From a virus, in the IMG/VR virus record IMGVR_UViG_3300033153_006243, positions 21,444-85,443 of that record: 64,000 nt of DNA. One strand, 5' to 3'. Under the pieces are notes generated by a model that saw only the letters and a program-made list of their open reading frames with translations, ran no database searches and was not told where the DNA came from. Positions 48,661 through 56,378 of the stretch are shown in pieces. Numbering within the stretch: position 1 is the stretch's first letter; each line of letters starts with the position of its first letter. A program made the translations under genes and the position numbers.

Positions 48661-49265
48661 TCGGGTTCCTCTTCCTTTCTCCATTCGATTAGTTTCCTCA
48701 TTACCTCTTCCTCCTCCGCCTGGATTTCTATATCGTCCTCGATTCGGGTTTTCTCCCAATCTCGAATCCGTACCCTCGCTTCGTTCGCGAATATCTCATT
48801 CATTTTTCTCTCCTGTTGGAACGCTTTAGTCCAATCAAACGCAACCATATCCGCCTGCGGCTCCCGCATCCGCCCGAACGCCTTCGACGATAGCGGGGGC
48901 CTTTCGCCAAGTAGTCTTTTCCATTGGAGATGATGGGCTACCTCATGAGCGGCAACATAGACCATTACGTCCTGAAGGTCCTCCATTATAAGGGTTAATT
49001 GATCGTGCCCACGATAATGTCTTCGTAGCGTATAGGGAAACGTAATCTTAGTCCGCATTAGCCATTCTTGATAATACTTCGTTATCCTTGCCTTTGCCGT
49101 TTCAAAAACGGGGTGATATTCCCCCGTCCAGAGGCTTTGCCTTCCCCGTCCCCACTTCATCTCGACGAGGAACTCGGTGGTCGGGGAGTCTACCGCGAAC
49201 TGTTCTGCCTTCCATCGGATGAAGTCGGCGGCTAGGGCAAAGAATTTGGGGTGCCTAACCTTCAT
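48657..49265 (-). CDS. Zincin-type metallopeptidase-like protein
   Basis: 202 residues with AAHEVAHHLQW (HEVAH, residues 107-111) and a downstream EPQADMVAFD that can supply the third zinc ligand. The arrangement resembles small phage or SprT-like zincins. Substrate unknown. It overlaps genes on both sides by 4 and 11 nt. Confidence 0.65.
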   Translation of the reverse strand: MKVRHPKFFALAADFIRWKAEQFAVDSPTTEFLVEMKWGRGRQSLWTGEYHPVFETAKARITKYYQEWLMRTKITFPYTLRRHYRGHDQLTLIMEDLQDVMVYVAAHEVAHHLQWKRLLGERPPLSSKAFGRMREPQADMVAFDWTKAFQQERKMNEIFANEARVRIRDWEKTRIEDDIEIQAEEEEVMRKLIEWRKEEEPE

Positions 49266-49677
49266 CTATCCTTCTCCTCTTGATTTTCTTCAGCTCTATC
49301 GGACGCCTCTCCTCAACATGGCATATCCCGCCTCGATCCCACCAAACCTCCCCGCCGAACCAGGAACCGTCCTCGTTCTGATATAATGATAATGGCTTCC
49401 TCCCTCCGGCTTCGACGCCTATCGCCTGTACGATTTTCTCGAAACCCTTTTGGATTCTTGCCGAGGGTATCTCCCTTCTCGCCAGAACGTAGGTTACGGC
49501 ATAAATTACTTCGCCGATCTCTACGGCGTCCCCTACCATTAGGCTTCCCAACTCCCCCCTAAGGCCGTTGATCCTTCGCCTCTCCGCTAAGCCACCCTCC
49601 CCCTCGATTCGCTTTCTACTCGGCTTAACCGAGGATGGCCTTTTCTTCTTGCTTTCAATCAGTTTCCTAATCGCCAT
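49255..49677 (-). CDS. Hypothetical protein
   Basis: 140 residues: a basic N-terminus, a helical middle (GDAVEIGEVIYAVTYVLARR) and a C-terminal beta part rich in Trp and Gly. Unrecognised. Confidence 0.55.
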   Translation of the reverse strand: MAIRKLIESKKKRPSSVKPSRKRIEGEGGLAERRRINGLRGELGSLMVGDAVEIGEVIYAVTYVLARREIPSARIQKGFEKIVQAIGVEAGGRKPLSLYQNEDGSWFGGEVWWDRGGICHVEERRPIELKKIKRRRIDEG

Positions 49678-49685
49678 CTCTTCTC

Positions 49686-49886
49686 CTATTCGACGTTGAC
49701 AAACTTCATCGCCGTCTGTAACAGATGATTATAGTCGCCCGTTGTCGCCTCTTTAAAGAAGTCGTCCGCCGCATCTTCATGCCCCGCCCTTCTTAGTGCC
49801 TTCCTTACCGCACCCAGGATCGAGAAGGCATTCCCGTCCCTTCCGGTAAGCTGAACTGTTACGTCCGTGTATTTCGGTTCCATCAT
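49686..49886 (-). CDS. Conserved small phage protein
   Basis: 66 residues. VTVQLTGRDGNAFSILGAV … GDYNHLLQT matches a short protein I recall as common in phages and prophages, of unknown function. GGAGGAG precedes the ATG. Confidence 0.65.
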   Translation of the reverse strand: MMEPKYTDVTVQLTGRDGNAFSILGAVRKALRRAGHEDAADDFFKEATTGDYNHLLQTAMKFVNVE

Positions 49887-49914
49887 GTCTCCTCCTTTGC
49901 GCCCGTAGACGCTG

Positions 49915-50112
49915 TTATAGCTGGGTTTGCATCCAGCGGTTAAGGGCTTGATTCTGCTTTTGGATAGCGCGCCGTTCCTTTGCTCGGTCTCGCCTATAGG
50001 CTCTCAGCGCTTTAACAGCAGCACTCCACTTACCTTGTTCGCGGTAACGCTGGAGCATTGCGAATACTCGGCCCTCGCGCTCGTCGAGCTTATCCTGATC
50101 TGTCAAGATCAT
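49915..50112 (-). CDS. Small basic helical protein
   Basis: 65 residues, almost all helix, rich in Arg, Lys and Gln. It lies two bases from the next tiny gene. Unrecognised. Confidence 0.5.
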   Translation of the reverse strand: MILTDQDKLDEREGRVFAMLQRYREQGKWSAAVKALRAYRRDRAKERRAIQKQNQALNRWMQTQL

Positions 50113-50115
50113 CTC

Positions 50116-50205
50116 TCAAAACCCTCCAACTAGCGCTATTCTTGCGGCGTATATGCCTAGCGTTAAGGCTAGGCCGATGAAAATGGCGATTAGGGCGTCG
50201 AGCAT
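50116..50205 (-). CDS. Tiny membrane peptide (29 aa)
   Basis: ATG with AAGGAG 8 nt upstream. The product is one hydrophobic helix (LIAIFIGLALTLGIYAA) with an Arg near the end. It overlaps the upstream gene by 16 nt. The ribosome site makes this start better than the longer in-frame ATG at 50301. Confidence 0.5.
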   Translation of the reverse strand: MLDALIAIFIGLALTLGIYAARIALVGGF

Positions 50206-50423
50206 GGGGTCTCCTTTGCTATACGTTGCCAAGCGACTTGTGAGCAGGTGCGGTAAAGTATGCCTTGTGCGTAAATCATGCCAGCTTTCCACGCAGGCCA
50301 TTCGTCGCTATGATCGTTTGTTGGGGCTACCTGCTCGGTGGTGTCTCCTATTTCAATCTCGCGCTTGACTTGCGCATCGAAGCGGTCAATTATCTCATTT
50401 ACAAGAGCAAATTGGTCTGCCAT
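50190..50423 (-). CDS. Small hypothetical protein
   Basis: 77 residues with an N-terminal helix (LVNEIIDRFDAQVKREIEI) and a Trp-containing middle. Unrecognised. The 84-bp gap upstream holds a 9-bp hairpin. Confidence 0.5.
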   Translation of the reverse strand: MADQFALVNEIIDRFDAQVKREIEIGDTTEQVAPTNDHSDEWPAWKAGMIYAQGILYRTCSQVAWQRIAKETPCSTP

Positions 50424-50455
50424 TTGTCCATCACCGCCTTTCTAGGCTTGAGTAG

Positions 50456-50501
50456 TGCCGCTGGAGGTCTTGAGCCTCCTGGGGCCTTGAGCCCAGCGGC
50501 A
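50456..50501. other. Intercistronic hairpin
   Basis: TGCCGCTGG (50456-50464) pairs perfectly with CCAGCGGCA (50493-50501). The loop carries two near-copies of CTTGAGCC. There is no T-run, so it is more likely an RNA processing or stability element than a terminator. Confidence 0.5.
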
Positions 50502-50507
50502 AGGGTG

Positions 50508-50735
50508 CTAGTGAACCAATCTCCTATGCTCTCGACGGAATTCTTCTTCTCGCATGTCAGCAGCAATTCCGTTGATTACTTGCTGCGCCTTATCCAGCGC
50601 CGTCCGTTGCTCATGGGTAAAGGTGTCAACTGTCGACAATTCGTGCGAAAGAACTTGTCCAAGTAGATTAGATATCGCTTGGAGCCGCGCAGTAACGAGG
50701 GCGCTACCTACCGGATACCATCCATCTAAAGCCAT
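50508..50735 (-). CDS. Small helical hypothetical protein
   Basis: 75 residues with long helices (LVTARLQAISNLLGQVLS, TALDKAQQVINGIAADM). Unrecognised. The ATG shares a base with the upstream stop. Confidence 0.5.
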   Translation of the reverse strand: MALDGWYPVGSALVTARLQAISNLLGQVLSHELSTVDTFTHEQRTALDKAQQVINGIAADMREEEFRREHRRLVH

Positions 50736-50917
50736 TATCTACTCACCTCCTTATTAAAGAAGATCACCAGTCCATCCAACTCCCTATCCCAGAATACTAC
50801 GGGCTCCTCGTCCGACGCCGCCCCGCTAACCGTAAGCTGCGCGGCGTCCCCGTCGTCGTCGATGTCCGTCAACGTCGGGAATATTTCGACCTCCTGCCAG
50901 CTATGTACTCTCCTCAT
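50735..50917 (-). CDS. Small acidic hypothetical protein
   Basis: 60 residues starting MRRVHSWQEVEIFP with AGGAGGAG upstream. Acidic middle (DIDDDGDAA) and a beta-like end. A longer in-frame start exists at 50986 but lacks a ribosome site. Confidence 0.5.
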   Translation of the reverse strand: MRRVHSWQEVEIFPTLTDIDDDGDAAQLTVSGAASDEEPVVFWDRELDGLVIFFNKEVSR

Positions 50918-50928
50918 CTTACTCCTCC

Positions 50929-51138
50929 TCATATCAGGTCGATTACATTCTCTTTCTGCACTATCCCCTTCACAAACTGACGCCAAGAATCATAGACGCA
51001 AATACACTCGTCGCTAAAGACAACGAAGTGCCCATCGCTCGGCCTCTCCTTGACTATTAGCCACACCCTACCGCTGCGGTTAAGTGCCTGCCCTCTGAAA
51101 ATCTTCGCCGCCGTTTTCGCCTCCACCTCATCAAACAT
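50929..51138 (-). CDS. Small hypothetical protein
   Basis: 69 residues starting MFDEVEAKTAAKIF with GGAGGAG upstream. Alternating strands (VWLIVKERPSDGHFVVFSD). Unrecognised. First gene after the 170-bp gap downstream of primase. Confidence 0.5.
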   Translation of the reverse strand: MFDEVEAKTAAKIFRGQALNRSGRVWLIVKERPSDGHFVVFSDECICVYDSWRQFVKGIVQKENVIDLI

Positions 51139-51259
51139 TGCTTCTCCTCCTCCGTCTCCTCGGTTTCCGTTTTCCGTATCCCTTATCATCATGCCTAAAG
51201 AATACACCCCTACTTCATGAAAGCAAAGGACCAAAAATAAAAAAATACCATCAATCGAC

Positions 51260-51271
51260 GTAAGTCCTTAC
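51260..51271. promoter_or_regulatory. Operator-like palindrome after the primase gene
   Basis: GTAAG-TC-CTTAC (GTAAG-GA-CTTAC on the minus strand) resembles the palindrome at 6059-6070. It lies in the 170-bp gap 51139-51308 between primase and a run of small genes. That gap otherwise shows A/T-rich sequence and no clear promoter. Confidence 0.35.
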
Positions 51272-51308
51272 TACATAAGGGAAAATAGCGACGAAATTTC
51301 TTTTGATC

Positions 51309-52253
51309 TTACCCCAAAACTGGACTGAAAGCCGGGGCCGAGGGAATCATCCGTACCAATTCCCCCCTTCCTAGCGAGTCGGGGTCCTCGCCTTCAGGGA
51401 GCCGCAATACACGGACATCGGAGACAAACGGAAGCATCTCCTTAGCCGCCTTTAGCGCGTATCCGTAAGCGTCGGAATCCCACGCAAATACGAGCTGCAT
51501 CGGGCGGAGAACCTTTATGAGCAGGAGCCTTCTCACCGGGGAAAGGTTCGTCCCAAATGTAGCGAAGCTCCCCTCCCCGATACGCCACTGATCAAATACG
51601 CCCTCCACAATGATTACCCTCCGCACCCTTTCCTCCGGATAGGGATAGAGCATCTCATTTATTTCTTTGAACCCATTAGCAGTGAGCCAAGAAGCCCGCG
51701 CCCTCCCAGATACATCCCTTCCCTGAAATCCGCGAACCTCCGTTCCCCTATAAATCGGGACGATGAGCCGGTATCCCCAGCGGCCCCCCGTAGGACAGTA
51801 GAGAACATTATGGTCGATACAGGTCTTGAGGGTGATTCCCCGTCTCTCCAGGAATGCGCGGAGCCATCGATTTTTCCGGATAGTTCCCGCGGAAACGGGG
51901 ACGGCCTCGTTGGGAATTTTCTCAACGGGATCGCGGGGCTTAGAGATTAGCTGTCGGTCAAGGATTTCCCTAACCTTCGATAGCGCGTCCTCCTCCGCGA
52001 CGGGGGCCTCAACCCCCAGGAATCCGAGGTACTCGTCAACCGGGATTCCCAGGGCCTTCGCGAGGCGGGACGGAGTTCCCCGACTCCCGCATTTCCAGCA
52101 TGAGAAATTTCCGGGGGGGAATACCCCACAATGAAACCCGGAATCATAGCAGAACGGACAGGCAATGCCGACGCAGCGGAGGGTAACATCCTTAGTGAGG
52201 GAGGCGGGTATCCCCTTATGCTCGAAGAATTCGGCGAGGTCCTTGCGGGTCAT
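51309..52253 (-). CDS. DnaG-type primase
   Basis: 314 residues. A CHC2-like zinc domain (CPFC at 32-35, HC at 41-42, CWKC at 52-55) is followed by the primase core and a TOPRIM domain with VIIVEGVFDQW (about 207) and FAWDSDAYG (about 257). It makes RNA primers with the DnaB-like helicase encoded nearby. It is short compared with bacterial DnaG, lacking the C-terminal helicase-binding domain, as is common in phages. Confidence 0.9.
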   Translation of the reverse strand: MTRKDLAEFFEHKGIPASLTKDVTLRCVGIACPFCYDSGFHCGVFPPGNFSCWKCGSRGTPSRLAKALGIPVDEYLGFLGVEAPVAEEDALSKVREILDRQLISKPRDPVEKIPNEAVPVSAGTIRKNRWLRAFLERRGITLKTCIDHNVLYCPTGGRWGYRLIVPIYRGTEVRGFQGRDVSGRARASWLTANGFKEINEMLYPYPEERVRRVIIVEGVFDQWRIGEGSFATFGTNLSPVRRLLLIKVLRPMQLVFAWDSDAYGYALKAAKEMLPFVSDVRVLRLPEGEDPDSLGRGELVRMIPSAPAFSPVLG

Positions 52254-52260
52254 CTTCGCC

Positions 52261-53556
52261 TCATATAAACGGACGGATTACGGAATCCTCTGATACGGGG
52301 GGCCGCTTCCTCTTTGCGTATGGATTCCTAATCCGTCGATTCGCCATCTCGCAGTAATCCGGGTTGAGGTCTAGGCCGATAAATCTTCTATTCAGTTTCC
52401 AAGCAACCACACCCACCGTACCTGAACCAGCAAAGGGGTCGAGGACGAGGCAGGGATCAAGTTTCTGATCCGGCGGGGGGATATAGTATTTTTGCATTTT
52501 CGTAACCCACTGCACCTCAAAATCGACCACGCTATCCCATACCTTGATGTGCCTTTCCTTCCACTCGCCCTCACAGGAACAGGTGGGTTGCCATCCATTG
52601 GCGTGACCACGCCTAACGGGGCTATCATAATCTCGTGGTGACTTTTCTTTCTCCATCACCCTCTCTTGCGGAGCCCCACATTTCTGGCAGCACCCCTTCT
52701 CGCTCGTTCCCGCCTTAATCAGAGGCATTACCAATCCCTCTGGAAACGTAGCGAAGTGGGCCTCCTTGAATCCCGCCGGGTTTACAATTAGTGCTAACGG
52801 GTCGCCCCCCTCATTCCATAGGCCCCGCCACGACTCGAAGAACCAATCGGAATTCCGGCGGCTACGACCAGAGGACGGCCCCCAACGTTCTCCCATCTCC
52901 TCTACGGCATCCGGTTCCGAGCGCTTTCCGCCCATCTCTACGCCATGCCAACCGGATTTACACCGTTCAACCGTAGAACCCTTCAGCCTTACTTTGACTG
53001 CCTCCCCATCATAAAAGTATCGGGCGCTTTTGGTTAGCAGGAAAATATATTCCACGGCGCTCGTCGGCCTATCCTTACAGCTCTCAGGCATTGCCGATCT
53101 TTTGAGCCACGGGATCATGCTCCGTAAATACCAGCCGTCCGCCTGGAGAGCTATCGCAAGCCTCGCTGGAATCATGCATAGATCTTTAGGCTTGAGGCTG
53201 TCCACGAAACGACGCTGCTTACCCTTAAAAGCTTTTAGGGTTGCCTGTGAGTCAAGCGGGCCAACCTTATTGCCCCCGCCGTGCGTAGAGGCGGCAGAGT
53301 ACGAATCGCCCATCACCAACCACAGCGTCCCGTCCTTCCTAAGCACCCGCCTTACCTCCCGGAACACCTTAACCATCTTCTCGATATAGGCTTCCAGGGT
53401 TTTCTCAAGGCCATATTGCCCCTCTACATTATACGATCTTAACCCCCAATAAGGGGGAGAAGTTATGCAGCACTGAACACTTTCGCCCGGCAGCTTTGCC
53501 AAGCCTTCCAGTACGTCGAAACAATGTACCTTCCCTAGTTCCAAATTCAATTTCAT
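52261..53556 (-). CDS. DNA methyltransferase (SPPY class)
   Basis: 431 residues, beta class: motif IV TSPPYW (residues 32-37) first, SAM-binding LDPFAGSGTVG (about 378) last. SPPY favours cytosine N4 methylation. A zinc finger (CCQKCG … CSCEG, about residues 287-330) sits between the two and may aid target recognition. Unlike the enzyme at 605 it has no inserted gene. It overlaps the helicase gene by 4 nt. It may guard phage DNA from host restriction. Confidence 0.88.
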   Translation of the reverse strand: MKLNLELGKVHCFDVLEGLAKLPGESVQCCITSPPYWGLRSYNVEGQYGLEKTLEAYIEKMVKVFREVRRVLRKDGTLWLVMGDSYSAASTHGGGNKVGPLDSQATLKAFKGKQRRFVDSLKPKDLCMIPARLAIALQADGWYLRSMIPWLKRSAMPESCKDRPTSAVEYIFLLTKSARYFYDGEAVKVRLKGSTVERCKSGWHGVEMGGKRSEPDAVEEMGERWGPSSGRSRRNSDWFFESWRGLWNEGGDPLALIVNPAGFKEAHFATFPEGLVMPLIKAGTSEKGCCQKCGAPQERVMEKEKSPRDYDSPVRRGHANGWQPTCSCEGEWKERHIKVWDSVVDFEVQWVTKMQKYYIPPPDQKLDPCLVLDPFAGSGTVGVVAWKLNRRFIGLDLNPDYCEMANRRIRNPYAKRKRPPVSEDSVIRPFI

Positions 53557-55106
53557 TTCCTACCCTCCAGATATGAGAATAGTTCCTCCCTAAGATCCTT
53601 TCCTTCCTTGTTAATCGCAAGCATCCGGGAATCGAAGCTCCCCTCCATCAGTAGGTCAATGAATACACAGGTATCTGCCCGCTGTCCTCCCCTTAGTATC
53701 CTCCCCTCTGATTGGTCCCGTAGGATAGCCGAGGGAACGTTGGAATAGTATATCTCAAGACTCGCCACCTGAAGCCCGTCTATCCCTTCCCCCCCGCTCT
53801 GTGGCTGGGCTATCATAATCTGCGCGTCCCCCTTCTCAAATCGTTCCATCCCGATCTCTCTCTCCCTCGTCGGTATCTCCCCACGTAGCGAGGCGAACTC
53901 CGCACCTATCCTATCGCACATCTCCTCCAGCATCCTCCCCTCCATAACGAATCTATGAAAGATAATCACCTGTTCATTCAGTGCCCGGATGAGCTCGGCC
54001 AGGTCGTCTATCTTCGGGTTGGACTTCAGAATTACCTCCTCCCCTTTCGGCCCTATGAACCCCCCGGCGATCTGGAATAGCCGCATCGCCTTCGACTCCG
54101 GGGAGAACTTCCATGCCTTATCCCCCAATTCCGCCTTGAGTTCCTCGGAGACGGATCTAAAGAGCCTCCATTGTTCCTTACTCGGCTCCACCCATCTCGT
54201 TTGGTAGATAGCTGGCGGGAGGCCCAGCATTTCCTTCCGCTCATAGGTCAGCACCGAATCCCTTAGCCTACCCATAATTTCCCTTTTCGCCCCGTCCTTC
54301 GGATACCAGTTCCACCCCATATAGTCCTCGTCAAAATATTTACTGCGAAAGGCGAAGAAGTTATAGCCAAGAGAAGCTCCCCCGTCCAGTATGTTCATCT
54401 CGGACCATAAGTCCAGCGTAGCCCGATTCACCGGGGTCGCGGTTAGTTCAATTACCCACTTCACTCTTTGGGATAGCTTTGCCGCGATTTTCGTCTGGAT
54501 AGCATTATAATTCCGTAGATGGTGTGCCTCGTCTAGGATAAGCCCATCTATCCCGATATCGTCGAAAAGGGACGGGTCAATGGCGTATTTCCTAGAGACT
54601 TTACTATCCGGCGATGTTCTTCTTCGTATTATGCTATGCTTCGTCTCTACCTTCGTACCAAACATATTCTTGAGGGACTCGTAATTGGTAACGATAAGAT
54701 TTACGGAGGATTTCTCAAGCTGCCCCCGCTTCTCCTCCCCCGTCCCAACAAGTTCCTCGATTTCTACCCCCGCCTTCGCCGCCTGTTTTCGCCACGTACG
54801 CTTTACAGGATTCGGGCAGACAACCAATATCTTTCTACAACCCCATAGCCCCATCATCCAAATCGAGGTAAGAGTTTTTCCCGAACCTATCCCGTGCCAG
54901 TAGGCAATGTGGTCCCTGCCGTCCACCCCAAAGGCCATCGAAACGCGCTGATGATGATAGGGATCAAGGGTAAAGTCGATTCCCTTGAATTCCCTTTCGA
55001 GTTCCTCCGGGGCAATCCGTTTGTAATCTACGGCATAAAGCCTCTCTTTAGGAACGGATTCCCCACAGACTTCCTTCAGGGTTTCCTTTAGCCAGTCATC
55101 ACTCAA
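53553..55106 (-). CDS. SNF2-type superfamily 2 helicase
   Basis: 517 residues with HGIGSGKT (Walker A, about 72-78), LILDEAHHLRN (motif II, about 197), TATPVNR (motif III) and a C-terminal helicase domain ending SEGRILRGGQ (motif VI). SNF2-like translocases in phages help replication restart or recombination. It overlaps its neighbours by 4 and 8 nt. Confidence 0.9.
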   Translation of the reverse strand: MSDDWLKETLKEVCGESVPKERLYAVDYKRIAPEELEREFKGIDFTLDPYHHQRVSMAFGVDGRDHIAYWHGIGSGKTLTSIWMMGLWGCRKILVVCPNPVKRTWRKQAAKAGVEIEELVGTGEEKRGQLEKSSVNLIVTNYESLKNMFGTKVETKHSIIRRRTSPDSKVSRKYAIDPSLFDDIGIDGLILDEAHHLRNYNAIQTKIAAKLSQRVKWVIELTATPVNRATLDLWSEMNILDGGASLGYNFFAFRSKYFDEDYMGWNWYPKDGAKREIMGRLRDSVLTYERKEMLGLPPAIYQTRWVEPSKEQWRLFRSVSEELKAELGDKAWKFSPESKAMRLFQIAGGFIGPKGEEVILKSNPKIDDLAELIRALNEQVIIFHRFVMEGRMLEEMCDRIGAEFASLRGEIPTREREIGMERFEKGDAQIMIAQPQSGGEGIDGLQVASLEIYYSNVPSAILRDQSEGRILRGGQRADTCVFIDLLMEGSFDSRMLAINKEGKDLREELFSYLEGRK

Positions 55107-56079
55107 TTCCTACCCTCATCAGGTCTTGAATATCAATCATGCCTACGGGCTTACCACCGCCATCGACAACGGGGATCTCGTCCACTTTATGTTCCTTCAT
55201 AAGGGCATAGGCATCAAGGGCGCTATGGCCTAAAGAAATAGTAATGGGATTCTCCGACATCGGTTTTCCAACATTGGGGACAACGTGGGTTCCTTTCACC
55301 AGGTTTGATTCTTCGAGGTAGGAGATTATCCATCTTCTTACATCTCCATCCGTCATTATTCCTTTCAATACCCCGTCAAGATTGACTACACAGATAGCCC
55401 CCCCTTTAGCCTCTGTAATCTTCTGGAGGGCCTCCCGAATCGAACACATACTAACACAAGTAGCAAACTCCTTCCGCATCACATCGGAAGCCTTCAGGTT
55501 CCTTAGCCCTATTCCCCCGCCTGGATGGGTTTCGCAGAATTTATTCTCGTCGATTCCCGCCCGCCTCATTAGGCAGATACAGATTGCATCCCCTACCGCC
55601 ATCATCGCGGTAGTCGATAGGGAGGGAATAATGGGGTCCTTTATCGGCCCCGTCCAAAGAAGGATAGATGCCCTCCGCGCAAGACGGGATTCCCTATTCG
55701 TAGTTACGACAAAGATAAACATCACCGGTATCCTCTTCCGTAGGTACTCCATTAAATCTACTAACTCTTTCGTTTCCCCGGATGCGGAGAAAATGAAGAG
55801 GATATCATATATAGTTAATGATGCAACGTCCCCATGTTTCGCTTCAGTCGGGTGGAGGAACGGCCCAGTCGAATATCCCAGGCTCGCTAAGGTTGCCCGG
55901 AATTTTTCGGCGACGAACCTAGATTTACCTACACCAGAAACGTAGATGATCCCCTCGTTTTCCTCGATGCTTTTCACTACCCCCTCGATAGCGTTCGGAA
56001 GGCTTACCATGCCCGCCATCTCCTCCATGATTTCACTTAGCCCCATAAAGTAGTTCTCCGTTATTTTCGCGACGCTCAT
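55099..56079 (-). CDS. Arabinose-5-phosphate isomerase-like protein (KdsD/KpsF)
   Basis: 326 residues, the size of bacterial KdsD. An N-terminal SIS sugar-isomerase domain (VSGVGKSRFVAEKF, HPTEAKHGD, SASGETKELVDL, PSLSTTAMMAVGDA) is followed by two CBS domains (about residues 200-326). KdsD turns ribulose 5-phosphate into arabinose 5-phosphate, the first step to Kdo. The HPTEAKHGD segment carries the family's active-site His. Start chosen at the TGATG overlap. It lies among replication genes, an odd place. Confidence 0.85.
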   Translation of the reverse strand: MSVAKITENYFMGLSEIMEEMAGMVSLPNAIEGVVKSIEENEGIIYVSGVGKSRFVAEKFRATLASLGYSTGPFLHPTEAKHGDVASLTIYDILFIFSASGETKELVDLMEYLRKRIPVMFIFVVTTNRESRLARRASILLWTGPIKDPIIPSLSTTAMMAVGDAICICLMRRAGIDENKFCETHPGGGIGLRNLKASDVMRKEFATCVSMCSIREALQKITEAKGGAICVVNLDGVLKGIMTDGDVRRWIISYLEESNLVKGTHVVPNVGKPMSENPITISLGHSALDAYALMKEHKVDEIPVVDGGGKPVGMIDIQDLMRVGIE

Positions 56080-56378
56080 CACATCCACCCCCATTCTACA
56101 TAACTCCACGGCCTAGTTAAATACATCTGTAACGCAACGAGGGACATTTCCATCAACGGCTCCGGGTCCCTGAATACCGCGAGATGCGCTTCTCCCTCCC
56201 TCAATCTCTCTTCCTCCTCTTCGGTTATATCCCCGATAACGAACCGTCGCGGGAACGCCTCCCCGAAAAATGTTAGCATTCTCGCCTTACCGACATCCTC
56301 GATAATCCAATCCTTTCCCTCGATTCTCCTCGTCGAGGAAAGTGCCTCTCTAATCCTTTTCCACACCTTGTCGTTCAT
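56079..56378 (-). CDS. Hypothetical protein
   Basis: 99 residues, mixed alpha/beta (IIEDVGKARMLTFFGEAFPRR in parts), unrecognised. It overlaps the DnaB-like gene by 29 nt and shares a base with the next start. Confidence 0.5.
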   Translation of the reverse strand: MNDKVWKRIREALSSTRRIEGKDWIIEDVGKARMLTFFGEAFPRRFVIGDITEEEEERLREGEAHLAVFRDPEPLMEMSLVALQMYLTRPWSYVEWGWM

